A stretch of 64,000 nucleotides of DNA from Saprospiraceae bacterium (GTDB lineage: Bacteria; Bacteroidota; Bacteroidia; Chitinophagales; Saprospiraceae). The translations under genes were made by a program, and so were the position numbers. The stretch is taken from positions 70,635-134,634 of the forward strand of contig JADJYH010000013.1 in assembly GCA_016719855.1 (NCBI GenBank), in the 5' to 3' direction. Of the stretch, positions 19,315-28,727 are shown in pieces (position 1 is the first letter of the stretch; each line of letters starts with the position of its first letter). The notes under the pieces were generated by a model. The model saw only the letters and a program-made list of their open reading frames with translations. It ran no database searches and was not told the DNA's origin.

Positions 19315-19332
19315 GTTATTGTAATTTTAAGT

Positions 19333-19428
19333 TTAATTGCCTTTTATAATGTTCACATCTTCCTTCCTCCACTTATTCCACACCTCCACCCCCTCCTTCA
19401 ATATCCCCAAATGTTCCCCATTTGCCAT
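19333..19428 (-). CDS. 31-residue ORF matching the N-terminal cap of pentapeptide-repeat proteins
   Basis: From the ATG at 19428 the product begins MANGEHLGILKEGVEVWNKW and ends RKEDVNIIKGN. This is the usual opening (MANxEHLxxLKxGVxxWNxW) of many pentapeptide-repeat proteins, after which ...DLSGANL repeats normally follow; here a stop comes instead. It is either a truncated relic or a genuine short peptide ahead of the P-loop gene (18-base gap). The motif match is clear; expression is unknown. Confidence 0.5.
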   Translation of the reverse strand: MANGEHLGILKEGVEVWNKWRKEDVNIIKGN

Positions 19429-19498
19429 GTTGCTTTATTTTTAAAAATTAAGCATTTCTCCGTTCTTTTATATCGTTGAATTTTCTGTTTTTCTTCAA

Positions 19499-20292
19499 TC
19501 AAATACCCAATCCAAAGCCCTCCCTTTTGTAAACATACTGACCTGTGTTTTGCTTAACTTGGTATTTTTCCTTTAACTTCTCAAAACCCTGTACCCAATT
19601 ATGCTCAAGATTAGATAGCCAATTTATATCTGCTACTTTTGCAAAAGATAATATTACATTGCTCATAACTGAATTATTAAGTATAGCACCAATTAAATTA
19701 GCATGCTCAAAATTGGTGTCTTCAAAATTGGTGCTCTTTAGATTAGCATATCCCAAATTAGCGCCACGAAGGATACTTTTTTCAAGGTATGCTAACTCCA
19801 AATTAGCATTCAATAGGTTGGCATTACTGAGATTAACTCCTCCCAAAAAGGCACCATAAAGATTCGTACCGTTCAGGTTACCCCCCATAAATCACTATAT
19901 CCAAGATTGGCATTGCTCATGTTTGCATTTTCAAAGTTTACCTTATCGAAACAAGCGTTGGCTAAACTTGCATTTCTAAGGTCTGCACCAAACAAATTCA
20001 TTCCACTTGATAGAAGACCATTAAAGTTTACTTTTTGCAAGTCAATATACTGGAAGTTCAAGGCCATCTCCATCTGTTCGGCAGCTACCAAGCGTAAGTA
20101 TCGGGAAAGTTCCTCCAAATTCCCGGCTGTTGCCTTGTTTTGATGTTCCATTATATTAAAAGCCTGCTCACTCAACAAATACCGCCTTATCCATGCTTTA
20201 TAACTGCCCTGCTTAGGCTCAGTGTCTTTTTTGCCCGGCACTTGTAGCGCCATTATCCACGAAGAAAAAACGGACTTCTCTACCTCCATCAT
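19499..20292 (-). CDS. Pentapeptide-repeat protein, frameshifted
   Basis: About 264 residues. Residues 1-85 are helical (SVFSSWIMALQVPGKK, LEELSRYLRLVAAEQMEMAL). Pentapeptide A(D/N)LXX repeats follow (MNLFGADLRNASLANACFDK, ANMSNANLGYSDL, ANLLNANLELAYLEKSILRG, ANLGYANLKSTNF), forming a right-handed quadrilateral beta-helix, then a 45-residue tail. The frames join by adding one base to the C6/G6 run at 19881-19886, which gives YSDLWGGNLNGTNLYG. The ATG at 20292 overlaps the preceding stop (ATGA), but lengthening the A7 run near 20311-20317 would instead fuse it to the upstream ORF (KKKDWRGNDIKAMMEVEKS). It may therefore be the sensor domain of the NACHT protein rather than a separate gene. Confidence 0.75.
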
Positions 20293-20597
20293 TGCTTTGA
20301 TATCATTGCCCCGCCAATCCTTTTTTTCATCCCATCTATTTCCTCATTATAAGCCATCACCATTACATCAAGCCTTGCTTTCGTCAGTTCCTTTTCCACC
20401 AATTCCTCCCATTCCACCTCCATAAACCTCCCCACCTCCACCTCATACAAACATAAACTCCCAAAAATCAACCAATAAGTATGAAAAGCATTTAAAACCA
20501 ATTGCTCTGGCTTGAAGCGGATTTCCTCGGCTTGTGCATTGGCTTGGTAGCTGAAAATAAAACCTTCCTCCAATAGGCCGGGGAAGTGGATGCCCAT
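20289..20597 (-). CDS. Continuation of the NACHT protein or small separate ORF
   Basis: 102 residues in exactly the same frame as the NACHT ORF, beginning at an ATG two codons after that ORF's TAG stop (ELA-stop-Q-MGIHFPG). The content is helical (GLLEEGFIFSYQANAQAEEI, LVLNAFHTYWLIFGSLCLYE, VEKELTKARLDVMVMAYNEE), as expected between a NACHT module and its repeat sensor. The TAG may be a nonsense mutation, an assembly error (CAG to TAG would suffice) or a real stop with re-initiation. Its end overlaps the pentapeptide ORF by ATGA. Confidence 0.55.
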   Translation of the reverse strand: MGIHFPGLLEEGFIFSYQANAQAEEIRFKPEQLVLNAFHTYWLIFGSLCLYEVEVGRFMEVEWEELVEKELTKARLDVMVMAYNEEIDGMKKRIGGAMISKQ

Positions 20598-20600
20598 TTG

Positions 20601-22434
20601 CTAGGCAAGTTCCCGGTGCTGCTTCGTCTTGTTGGCGATGATTTCCTTCATGTACTCCATCGTCTCACTGGTATGCCGGATGGTGGCGTAGGTTACCTGC
20701 ATTTGTTTTTGCACATCTTCCAGGGAACGGGTCTTGGTTTTGCCCTTGTTGTTCTTTTCCAAGAAAAAATCGAGGGTGTTCTGCCAGATATGCTCGCAGG
20801 CGAGGTATTCGTAGAGTGATTTGTGCATGAACTCTATCACATAATTGTATTCCTTGTCCGCTTCTGGCTGGTCGCCGGGCCGCTTTTGTGATTCTTGCAG
20901 GTAGAAGGAAGTGAGGATGTCCTTTAGCACCTGCTTCATGCTTTGCCCATCCTTATACGTTTGGAGAAAGTCCTTGGCAAATTGGATAGTTTCCTTGTAC
21001 TTAGCCACTTCCGATTTGCGCAAATAGCCTTTCTTGCCCTGAAAGGTCTTATAGGCGAGGAAGGCAAGGTATTCCCGCAAATCTTCCTTAGTAAAGCCCG
21101 AATCTTCCTTTAAATATTTTTTCAGGCGCTTGTTGTCGTCCCATTTGCGTTGCAGCACTTGGTCGAAAAGCTGGTCGTAGATGGTCGCCCTTGAAGCGGA
21201 CGCCTCCAATGGTACTTTGGCCATCAGCACCATTTGCAGCAGGATGGGTAGTTCTATCAGTTCCTTGATATGTTGGAGATTGCGCTCCTTGTTGATGTTC
21301 TCGATTTGTGTATCCGTAAGCGTACATCCATCCTCCTGCCATTTTGCCGTGAAATTTTGCACGAAGGTCTTTTGCTGTTCCTCGTTCAATACATCTAAAC
21401 TGAGCACCAAGCAATCTTCTTGGTGCAGCTTGCTGGTTTCCACGTAGAGGAATCGGGAAGTGATGATAATATATAGGTTATCGTTCTCATTTACCAGCGT
21501 TTTGCAATTACGAATGAATTGCTTCACATCGTCATCTGACGGGGTTTGGGCCATGCAGAATTCGTCAAGGCCATCCAAGAATAGTAAATTGGTCTGGCCG
21601 TGCTTATTGTCCACCCCAATCGGCAAAGCCAATGGTTTGGCTTTCCGGCAAAAGCTTCTCCAATTCCTCGATGTCGGCATCCAATATCGTTTTCTTCGCA
21701 TCTTGCAAGCGCAGGAAGAAGGCATTGCCGTTGAATTTGGGGTCTTTTAGCAAATCGTGGATGCTGCGGTAACAAAACGAGGACTTGCCATGCCCCGGAT
21801 GGCCCAGCACCACCATCAACTTCCCTGTTTCCCGTTCTGAACCGATTTCTTCACTAGCCTTTCTCGGGATAAAATTTTTCAACAAGTAGTCATGGATACT
21901 CCCTGGGTAGCCAATTTTGTAGAATGGCGTTTGTGGTTCCCTTTTCTCTTCTTTTCTCAACTCCTCCAACTTCGCTTTGGGCAATACTTTTCATAGACCA
22001 AAAGCCCGGCTCGATATATACATCCGACAGTGCCACCAGTTTTTCACCAAGGGCGGGCTGGTGGTATTTCTTTTTTAGTTCGGCCTTGTATTTTTCGGGC
22101 TATCATCCGCTGTGCCTGCTCATTAAAAGGGATTTTGACACCAATCCAAAAGACTTTGAAAGTCGCCCTTTTGGGAATTGAGCAACATACTGAACTCGTA
22201 GGCGAAATAATCGGAGAAATCACTGGCAAAGTCGGCGGCTTGGGCTGTTGCCATCTGGAAGCTATCCATCTTTGCTTTGGCCCATTCTGCAAAAGTGGCT
22301 TCTGATGGCTTCTTTTTGAGATAGTCCGCAGCGGAGCGGATAAGGGATGCTACTACATAAGCAGTGTTGAATTTGAGCTTTAGACCAGTTTGCTGGATAG
22401 CAATGTCCTTTGGGTTTTTCAATTCCTTTGCCAT
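20601..22434 (-). CDS. NACHT-domain STAND NTPase, multiply frameshifted
   Basis: Reconstructed from four frame joins, about 610 residues from the ATG at 22434 (MAKELKNPKDIAIQQ). The N-terminal 150 residues are helical and unassigned, a possible effector. The NACHT module shows Walker A VVLGHPGHGKSSF, Walker B NLLFLDGLDEF, sensor LYIIITSR, the winged-helix entry ELPILLQMVLMA, and the conserved tail FMHKSLYEYLACEHIW. The frames join if one base is removed at each of the runs at 21614-21617 (giving ADWVDNKHGQ), 21988-21991, 22091-22095 (ARKYKAELKKKY) and 22133-22136. STAND NTPases oligomerise on ligand binding and trigger an effector; bacterial NACHT proteins include antiphage immune receptors. 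The domain call is confident; the immune role is inference. Confidence 0.8.
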
Positions 22435-22782
22435 TGTGATTTTGGGTTTTGATGCCACTAACCTGCATCGTACAATAGAACTTTGGCTGCCAGTACAGGC
22501 AACCTTTGGTATGCTGCTTTTTGAGTTTTCTTAGTATGTGTTGGGTAGTTCTTCTTGGAATCACAAAATGCTGTTGGATTCTCATTTGCCTCCCCGCAAA
22601 TATATCTCAACCTTTCCTAATTCAAGCCAATAAACTTCCGCAGGTCAGAAACCTTCGTGTCCATCATTCAGCGCCATTAATTTTTATAAGAAAGCCCTTT
22701 TCTCCATTGTCATTTCCTTTGCGGGTTTAGGTGTGCAGCGGGAGCCACCCCCAAATTAGCGTGGCAAGACAAGCAATCATCA
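22435..22782. other. Spacer upstream of the NACHT gene, no clear feature
   Basis: The minus strand can be read as MRIQQHFVIPRRTTQHILRK from 22585, but the frame overlaps the NACHT start and has no recognisable content. I see no repeat or convincing promoter. Confidence 0.4.
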
Positions 22783-24678
22783 TTAAGGTTTAATCTCAGA
22801 TTTTACCAACACCAGTTTGGCTTTGTCAGCCTTCGAAATTATCTTTAGAAAAGTCACAAAAGCAGGGAATTCCGTTTTCGGTTGCACGATGGCATTGATG
22901 ACCAACTTTCTTTGAATCACCAGGCTTTGGCCGTTGACTTTGACAAAATTTTCAAAAGTTCCAAATTTTGAGGTGACAACCACCGGTTCAAATTGCCCCT
23001 CCAAAGTATATCCACTTGGAATGGAAATGGTAATGCTGTCGCTTTCCGTATATCCCCTTTCATCGGGTTGAAAGTCGCCTTGGCGTTTATCGTCGGCAAT
23101 AGGTACTTCCAGCTTATGGCTCATAAAGTTGATTGGCAAAAAAAGCCTTTTTCCATTGGCCGTTCCAAAACTTGACAAGGAGAGCACTAAGTTTTGTTCC
23201 ACGCTTGGGTAGCGGGATTTGTTCCTTTTGAATTCAATGGAACTGATTTCGAAATTGTTCAGGTTGAGTTTCTTATAAAAGTATTCCCGTCTGAGTTCAT
23301 CGTGCAGGCTTTCCAAATAAGCAGGGCCTTGCTGCGAAATTCCGCTGAACACCCCCTTCGATTGCAAGCTGGCACTCCCATCAGGTTGCATGGTAACACT
23401 GGTTTCTTGCCGGGCGACATTTACCGTCTCGTCGTATTTTGGCGTGTGCAAGACTTGACCACCCGTTGGAGTTACGACAAGCGCCATCCTATTGTCGGTA
23501 AAGTTGCTTAAAAAGCCGCAGCTTTCTGTCTGGCTGGTGCATTCCAGCCAGAGGGTGTCATTTTCCATCGGCACGCAGACAACCGCATGGTTGAACCAGG
23601 CGTTTGGGAAGTCTGGGAATTGCGTGGATTGCTCTTCTTCGCCCGCCCTGATAATTGCGTAGCGGGCAGGGATGCCCACTGCGTTCAACATGGAGGCAGT
23701 ATAGTTGCTCAATCCCTTGCAGTCGCCGTATTTGTATTGGTCAACTTTGGTAGCTGGTGCCGGTTGCCAACCGCCAATACCGAGGCCCACATAATAGTAC
23801 CTGGTATTTGATTGGAGGTACTCATAAATGCGCTGAATTTTGCAGTAAGTATCTGGACAGTCCTGCACTATGTTATTGAGCTTTTGCCTGAACGCTGCCG
23901 GAAGGTCAGTTTGTGTACTATTCAATTTCTCCAAATATTCCCCATACGACTCCCATGTGCGCATATCGCCATCAATGCCCCCGAATGTAAATTCAGTGGG
24001 AGCGGCTATTATTTCTGCCAAATTCAAGCTTTTCCTAGTAGAATAGGGTTCGGGAAGAAAGGCTGCAATGTTATTCATTTCCCATTTATTGGAACCGGTC
24101 TTACTACCAGAGGGCAGGTTGACCTCTTTAAACCGGACTTCCAAATCAGTGGGCATCGTGACCTCAAAACTGGCATACTCAACGGAGATGGACGGCAACA
24201 CTTGGGGCTGAAACCGAGGGTAGAACATCAACCCCTTGTATTTTTTCGTGACTGTGTATTCAATGGTATAAGGATAGGAACGCCCCGGCAGGTGCAGGAC
24301 TTTGAGCCTAAAATCGTTGACAGCGAAGGAAGGTGGGTTTACATCTTCGATGTCCTTTTTTTTCAAATTTCGGACGAGCATGCCATCAGCATCGTACACC
24401 GAAGCCTCGATGTCCTTTATGTCTTCGAATTCATAATAGCTAAATGCTGGCTCGCTAAACCTATCCGCATTTTTGTTGAGCAAGGTCAGCACCAGATGCT
24501 CCGTCTCTATGGCCTCACCCTTGTTGGCCACCATGAACTTCACTTCATGTTTTCGCACCACGGCATCTGCATATTTCAACAGCGTTTCTGGGATGGCGTC
24601 GGCAGGATAATTAGCTTGGGCACCAAGTACTGTGCTACCCAAAACAAACAAAAAAACGGAAAGAATGGCTTGATTCAT
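22783..24678 (-). CDS. DUF3857 / transglutaminase-like exported protein (copy A)
   Basis: 631 residues with signal peptide MNQAILSVFLFVLGSTVLGA. The N-terminal DUF3857 domain covers about residues 60-215 (LKVLHLPGRSYPYTIEYTVT). The transglutaminase-like core follows, with the catalytic cysteine in YGDCKGLSNYTASML, the histidine in WFNHAVVCVP and the acidic position replaced or shifted in LWLECTSQTE. A C-terminal beta domain (DUF2569/DUF3858-like) closes the protein. Such proteins are common in Bacteroidetes and presumably act on proteins or peptides in the periplasm; no substrate is known. It is intact and lies seven bases downstream of a paralogue. Confidence 0.85.
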   Translation of the reverse strand: MNQAILSVFLFVLGSTVLGAQANYPADAIPETLLKYADAVVRKHEVKFMVANKGEAIETEHLVLTLLNKNADRFSEPAFSYYEFEDIKDIEASVYDADGMLVRNLKKKDIEDVNPPSFAVNDFRLKVLHLPGRSYPYTIEYTVTKKYKGLMFYPRFQPQVLPSISVEYASFEVTMPTDLEVRFKEVNLPSGSKTGSNKWEMNNIAAFLPEPYSTRKSLNLAEIIAAPTEFTFGGIDGDMRTWESYGEYLEKLNSTQTDLPAAFRQKLNNIVQDCPDTYCKIQRIYEYLQSNTRYYYVGLGIGGWQPAPATKVDQYKYGDCKGLSNYTASMLNAVGIPARYAIIRAGEEEQSTQFPDFPNAWFNHAVVCVPMENDTLWLECTSQTESCGFLSNFTDNRMALVVTPTGGQVLHTPKYDETVNVARQETSVTMQPDGSASLQSKGVFSGISQQGPAYLESLHDELRREYFYKKLNLNNFEISSIEFKRNKSRYPSVEQNLVLSLSSFGTANGKRLFLPINFMSHKLEVPIADDKRQGDFQPDERGYTESDSITISIPSGYTLEGQFEPVVVTSKFGTFENFVKVNGQSLVIQRKLVINAIVQPKTEFPAFVTFLKIISKADKAKLVLVKSEIKP

Positions 24679-24685
24679 GCTGGTT

Positions 24686-26754
24686 TTAGATTTTTGAAAG
24701 CACTGCCTGCTCTTCCATTTTCGCAGTCATTAACTCATAAAAACGCTGAAGTTCCGAGTAAGAAGCAGCCTCGATGGTACTGGTTTTCTGCTTTATCCGA
24801 ACGTTGAACTTCAAAACTCCCGCAGTATTTTCGGTCAAGTATTCGAAGCTGAGTGCGTTCTCGTTAAAAAAAGCCTTGGCTTGTTTTGGAAGCTCCTCGA
24901 CTTTGTACCCTTCGGGCATTTTGAAAGAAAGGTTGTAATTAGCCTCGCCATTGGGGTCAAGGTCAATATTGAATTTCCTTTCAGGGTTTTTAAATGGATT
25001 ATTATGCAGGCCCAGGCCAGCCATTGGAGATAGGTAAATTTTATCGCCAGAAACATTGGTGAAGGCAGCAGTTTCGAGTTTGAACTCTGTTTTAAGGGAT
25101 GGCTCGTTCCAGTTGTCGGCATTTTGTACTTTCAGCTCCACCAATTTGCCATCGTCAAACCAATCCTTGAACTGTTCCTGAACCATGGCTGCCTCTCCTT
25201 TTTCTTTGATTGTTTTCCGGTTCGTAACGCCATTGTAGCCACTTTCGTAATTTACGACCGAACCCACAGTGTTACCTGTTGCGTCCAAGCTCATGTTGGC
25301 AATAACGACAGATTTTACTGACACTTTGTTTTGCAAAGGAATCCAAGAAACATCTTCCTTTGATTTTAGCAAAAGCCCTTGATTGCCAAGGTCTTCCTTT
25401 CCGAGTAGCCCCAATGGGTTGGGGAAGACAGAAGCATCCACCAAAATATACGAATCATCCTCCGTTTTCACAGCCGCAATAACCCGGTTGAACTCGTCAA
25501 GCGAAACCCTGTACGAAAGTACTTGGCCATGGTCGGTTGTGCTTATCAATACCGGCCAAGCCTCAACGCCAACTTTACCAAGCATGTTGATTAAAAGCAG
25601 GTTCAGGTCGGTCGGTGTTCCTTTCCTGTCCTTTACGAGCGACTCCATCGTTTGCGATTTGAATATTCTGTCAAAGTCGTTTTTTACCACGAAGTTTTTG
25701 CCGATTTGCTCGTAAACGGCCGTCAGTATTTCGGGGTTCGTAGTTTTTCCAGCCGTGCAAGCTTTGGCCATCTCCTCCGTATATTTCGACGATTCCAAAT
25801 CCTTTTCATAAACATCGTCAAGGAGTTCCCTGCCCAAGACAAACCAAGTTCGGTTGTAGGCAGTCGGGAGGGTGTTCACTATCTTGTAGGCAGGGCCGCT
25901 GGGCACCACATCGGTATCATAAACCGTTTGAATGTCGAAACTAATTCTTGACAAATAGTCCGCTGGAGAATTGACATAATCCTCGGTTTTCAGGGCAGGT
26001 ACATCCTCCTGGATAAAATGCATCTTGTTCACGGTGTACTCCAAATTGATATTTTCGATATTAGTCGAAACTACACGGCCTGCACTCCTGTCCTTTATTT
26101 TCAAGTTCAAGGTTTCATTTTTTTGGCCCTCCTCGGCCAGTGAAAAAGACACCCAGCCCTGCGACATCTTTTTATACTCGATGTACGCTGGCACTGATGC
26201 TTCGAACTCGCTCCAAATCGTTGGGATTTTCTCTTTCTGAAACACCCACTCGTCGGGCATGCCAATGCCACCTTTTGTTTTCCAGGTATAAGTGAACTCA
26301 ATGATGCTCCCCTCCTTCACAGTGGGAATGACAAACTTGGTCAACAGATAATTCTTGGTTACTGATTCTTCAAAAACGTTTGCTTTTTCCAGTTCCGTCT
26401 CCACCATTTTGCCATTTTCCAGGTTAAAGCTGGAGGCTTTTATCTCGCCAACTTCCATGTCTTTGTGATGGGGGACGACAATATTCGCTAGGTGCAACGC
26501 CTCTTTTTGAAAATCTTGATTCGGGTATGCCGCTCAAACTCGATCATAAAACCCGCAGTTTCAATATACCTGTGGCTCAAAATACCTTTGTCGAAAAGCA
26601 CCACAGCAGGCGCAGCGGGGTCACCTTCATAGGAGGTCATTGACAATTCCTTGTCGGATAGTTTCCCATACTTAGTATTGAATGCTTTTTTCTGGCAGAA
26701 TGCCGAAGCAGAAATGAGAAGCGTAAAAAGGAGAAGGGTTAAGAAGGGCTTCAT
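24686..26754 (-). CDS. DUF3857 / transglutaminase-like exported protein (copy B), frameshifted
   Basis: About 689 residues. MKPFLTLLLFTLLISASAFC is the signal peptide. The first frame stops after RIKIFKKRRCT; adding one base at 26514-26518 gives FKKEALHLANIVVPHH and leads into the long frame. DUF3857 segments include LTKFVIPTVKEGSIIEFTYT and PTIWSEFEASVPAYIEYKK. In the transglutaminase region the Cys-centred GDCK motif is missing: the equivalent stretch reads RKGTPTDLNLLLINMLGKVG, so copy B may be catalytically inactive. It lies seven bases upstream of copy A on the same strand, and the two probably share an operon and a function. Confidence 0.83.
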
Positions 26755-27000
26755 CGTTTTGATTTAATGGCGAAAATTTGTTGGAGACGGTAAGTTGGCG
26801 ATGCCAACCATTAATCTTGGTTCAAAAATACAACCTTGTGGCAAACTATCCAAAACCGTATTTCTGTCGTACTCCTGTACCATTTTCCTAATTGGCATAG
26901 GAATATCGCTGTTTGTACAAACTGGGGCGAGGGTGCAGTTTGGCCAGGGTAAGTTCATTCTCTCCACCAAAGCAATTGAAAAAGCCTTTCACTTTCTCAC

Positions 27001-27660
27001 CTACTTCGCATTCACCACAAAAGCAAGCCTGGTATTTTTGTACTTTTCCCGTTCAAGCATTTCTTGGAACTTGATCATGGACTGAAGCGGGCCTTGGTCA
27101 GCGGCGAGGTTGATCATCCAGGCTGGGATACTGCCACCGGGGTCGGAGTTGAGGGTGTAGTCCACTCGTACCTTACCGTTGTCGAGCGGGGTGAATATCC
27201 AAATTAGCTCTGCTTTTTTGATGCGCACAACATCCTCTTTTTCGGTTTCCATCCAGTGGCATGAGGTCGTTTTGGAATGCAGTGCCAAGGTCTTTTTGTC
27301 CTGCCACACCGTGGAGTGGAGAACAAGGTCACGGTTGGAGAGTGGCCAGGGGAAATCTATCAAAGTGTAATAATAAACCTCGCCTTCAGAAACCTGCTTG
27401 ATGGTTCTCGATTTAAGCGAGGCATAAACCCAATCGTCGAAGCCCTCCACATGGGTCAGCACGGCGGCGATTGTTTGCATGGACGCTTCAACGGTGGTGG
27501 TAAATTTCAGTTCCTTAATGGCGGTGCCAGGTTGGTCACGTACATAAACTTTGATGCCGCCTTTGTCACGTTTTAGTTCCCAATCTTGCGCATGGAGCAT
27601 GGTACTGCTGACGAATAAGGTTAAAAGTAGAAGTAGGAAAGTGGAAGGTGTATTTTTCAT
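27001..27660 (-). CDS. START-domain lipid-binding exported protein
   Basis: 219 residues. The ATG at 27660 begins a signal peptide (MKNTPSTFLLLLLTLFVSST); the longer in-frame TTG extension is discarded. The body follows the START/SRPBCC helix-grip fold: WELKRDKGGIKVYVRDQPG, LKFTTTVEASMQTIAAVLTH, YYYTLIDFPWPLSNRDLVLH, VRVDYTLNSDPGGSIPAWMI. The SNRDLV and GGSIPAWMIN segments are conserved in bacterial START proteins related to StAR. It presumably binds a lipid or other hydrophobic ligand in the periplasm. A 246-base spacer on its downstream side holds nothing recognisable. Confidence 0.82.
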   Translation of the reverse strand: MKNTPSTFLLLLLTLFVSSTMLHAQDWELKRDKGGIKVYVRDQPGTAIKELKFTTTVEASMQTIAAVLTHVEGFDDWVYASLKSRTIKQVSEGEVYYYTLIDFPWPLSNRDLVLHSTVWQDKKTLALHSKTTSCHWMETEKEDVVRIKKAELIWIFTPLDNGKVRVDYTLNSDPGGSIPAWMINLAADQGPLQSMIKFQEMLEREKYKNTRLAFVVNAK

Positions 27661-27810
27661 AAAGACGATGATGATTGGTCTAGAACGAATTGAACCCCGA
27701 AATGTTGAGTCAGATTTTCCAAGGTTTTCTACTTTTGGGCAAAATCCTTGAAAGTACACAAACCTGATGACAGAAATTCAACTTCTAAAACAGGCTGACC
27801 TTCAAGGTGA

Positions 27811-27854
27811 ACCCCTCAACCCCTCAAACTCTTAGATCCTCAAATCCTCAACCT
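27811..27854. repeat. Word repeat (CCCTCAA/CCTCAAA) before thyA
   Basis: ACCCCTCAACCCCTCAAACTC is followed by ATCCTCAAATCCTCAACCTC and runs right up to the thyA ATG. Only one orientation is present. Confidence 0.5.
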
Positions 27855-27855
27855 C

Positions 27856-28650
27856 ATGCGTCAGTACCTCGATTTGCTCCAGCATATTATCCAAAATGGT
27901 TCCGAAAAAGGTGACCGAACCGGCACCGGCACCATCAGCGTTTTTGGCCACCAGATGCGGTTCGACCTAAGAGAAGGCTTCCCGCTTTTGACCACAAAAA
28001 AACTCCATACAAAATCCATTATTTACGAACTGCTTTGGTTTCTGATGGGCGACACAAACGTAAAATACCTGCAGGACAATGGCGTGAAAATTTGGAACGA
28101 GTGGGCAGACGAGAACGGCGACCTTGGCCCCATCTACGGCAAACAGTGGGTGGCTTGGGAAGGGAAAGACGGCAGTACCATCAACCAAATTGCGCAAGCA
28201 GTACACCAAATCAAGCACAACCCCGACAGCCGCCGCATCATCGTCAATGCCTGGAACGTGGCCGACCTGCCCCAAATGCGCCTTAGCCCGTGCCATGCCC
28301 TTTTTCAGTTTTATGTGGCCAATGGTCGGCTCTCCTGCCAGCTCTACCAGCGCTCCGCCGACGTGTTCCTTGGCGTGCCTTTCAACATTGCATCGTATGC
28401 CTTGCTCACGCAAATGATGGCGCAGGTTTGCGACTTACAGCCCGGCGAGTTCGTGCATACTTTTGGCGACGTTCACCTTTACCTCAACCACGTGGAGCAG
28501 GCGAACCTGCAACTCACCCGTGCGCCCCGCCCGTTGCCCCGCCTGGAAATCAATCCCGACGTAAAAGATATTTTTTCGTTCAAATTTGAGGACTTCACCC
28601 TACACGACTATGACCCGCACCCGCATATCAAAGCAGAAGTAGCAGTCTGA
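27856..28650 (+). CDS. thyA: Thymidylate synthase
   Basis: 264 residues, the same length as the E. coli enzyme. It makes dTMP from dUMP with methylenetetrahydrofolate in the cytosol. Visible signatures are DRTGTGTISVFGHQMRFDL, the catalytic cysteine in LSPCHALFQFYV, QLYQRSADVFLGVPFNIASY (dUMP binding) and HTFGDVHLYLNHVEQANLQL. All key residues are present and the frame is intact. dfrA/folA is not beside it. The ATG directly follows a short-word repeat, so any promoter element lies further upstream. Confidence 0.97.
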   Translation: MRQYLDLLQHIIQNGSEKGDRTGTGTISVFGHQMRFDLREGFPLLTTKKLHTKSIIYELLWFLMGDTNVKYLQDNGVKIWNEWADENGDLGPIYGKQWVAWEGKDGSTINQIAQAVHQIKHNPDSRRIIVNAWNVADLPQMRLSPCHALFQFYVANGRLSCQLYQRSADVFLGVPFNIASYALLTQMMAQVCDLQPGEFVHTFGDVHLYLNHVEQANLQLTRAPRPLPRLEINPDVKDIFSFKFEDFTLHDYDPHPHIKAEVAV

Positions 28651-28654
28651 AAAA

Positions 28655-28721
28655 GTTATGAGTTATGAGTTTTGAGTTGGACATTTCTAACTCGAAACTT
28701 ATAACTCATAACTCATAACTC
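28655..28721. repeat. Inverted word repeat (ATGAGTT/AACTCAT words)
   Basis: GTTATGAGTTATGAGTTTTG on the left pairs with ACTTATAACTCATAACTCAT and flanking bases on the right, around a short ACATTT loop. It is a clear hairpin made of one repeated 7-base word, between thyA and the SDR gene. Confidence 0.7.
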
Positions 28722-28727
28722 CATATC

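Noticed and set aside
20601..22434. Calling the NACHT protein a known Avs-type receptor
   Set aside because: Avs proteins are much longer and have a different sensor region; only the NACHT core is shared.
23812..24807. Plus-strand open frame of about 331 codons opposite DUF3857 copy A
   Set aside because: Antisense to a complete transglutaminase-like gene with catalytic motifs; no independent evidence.
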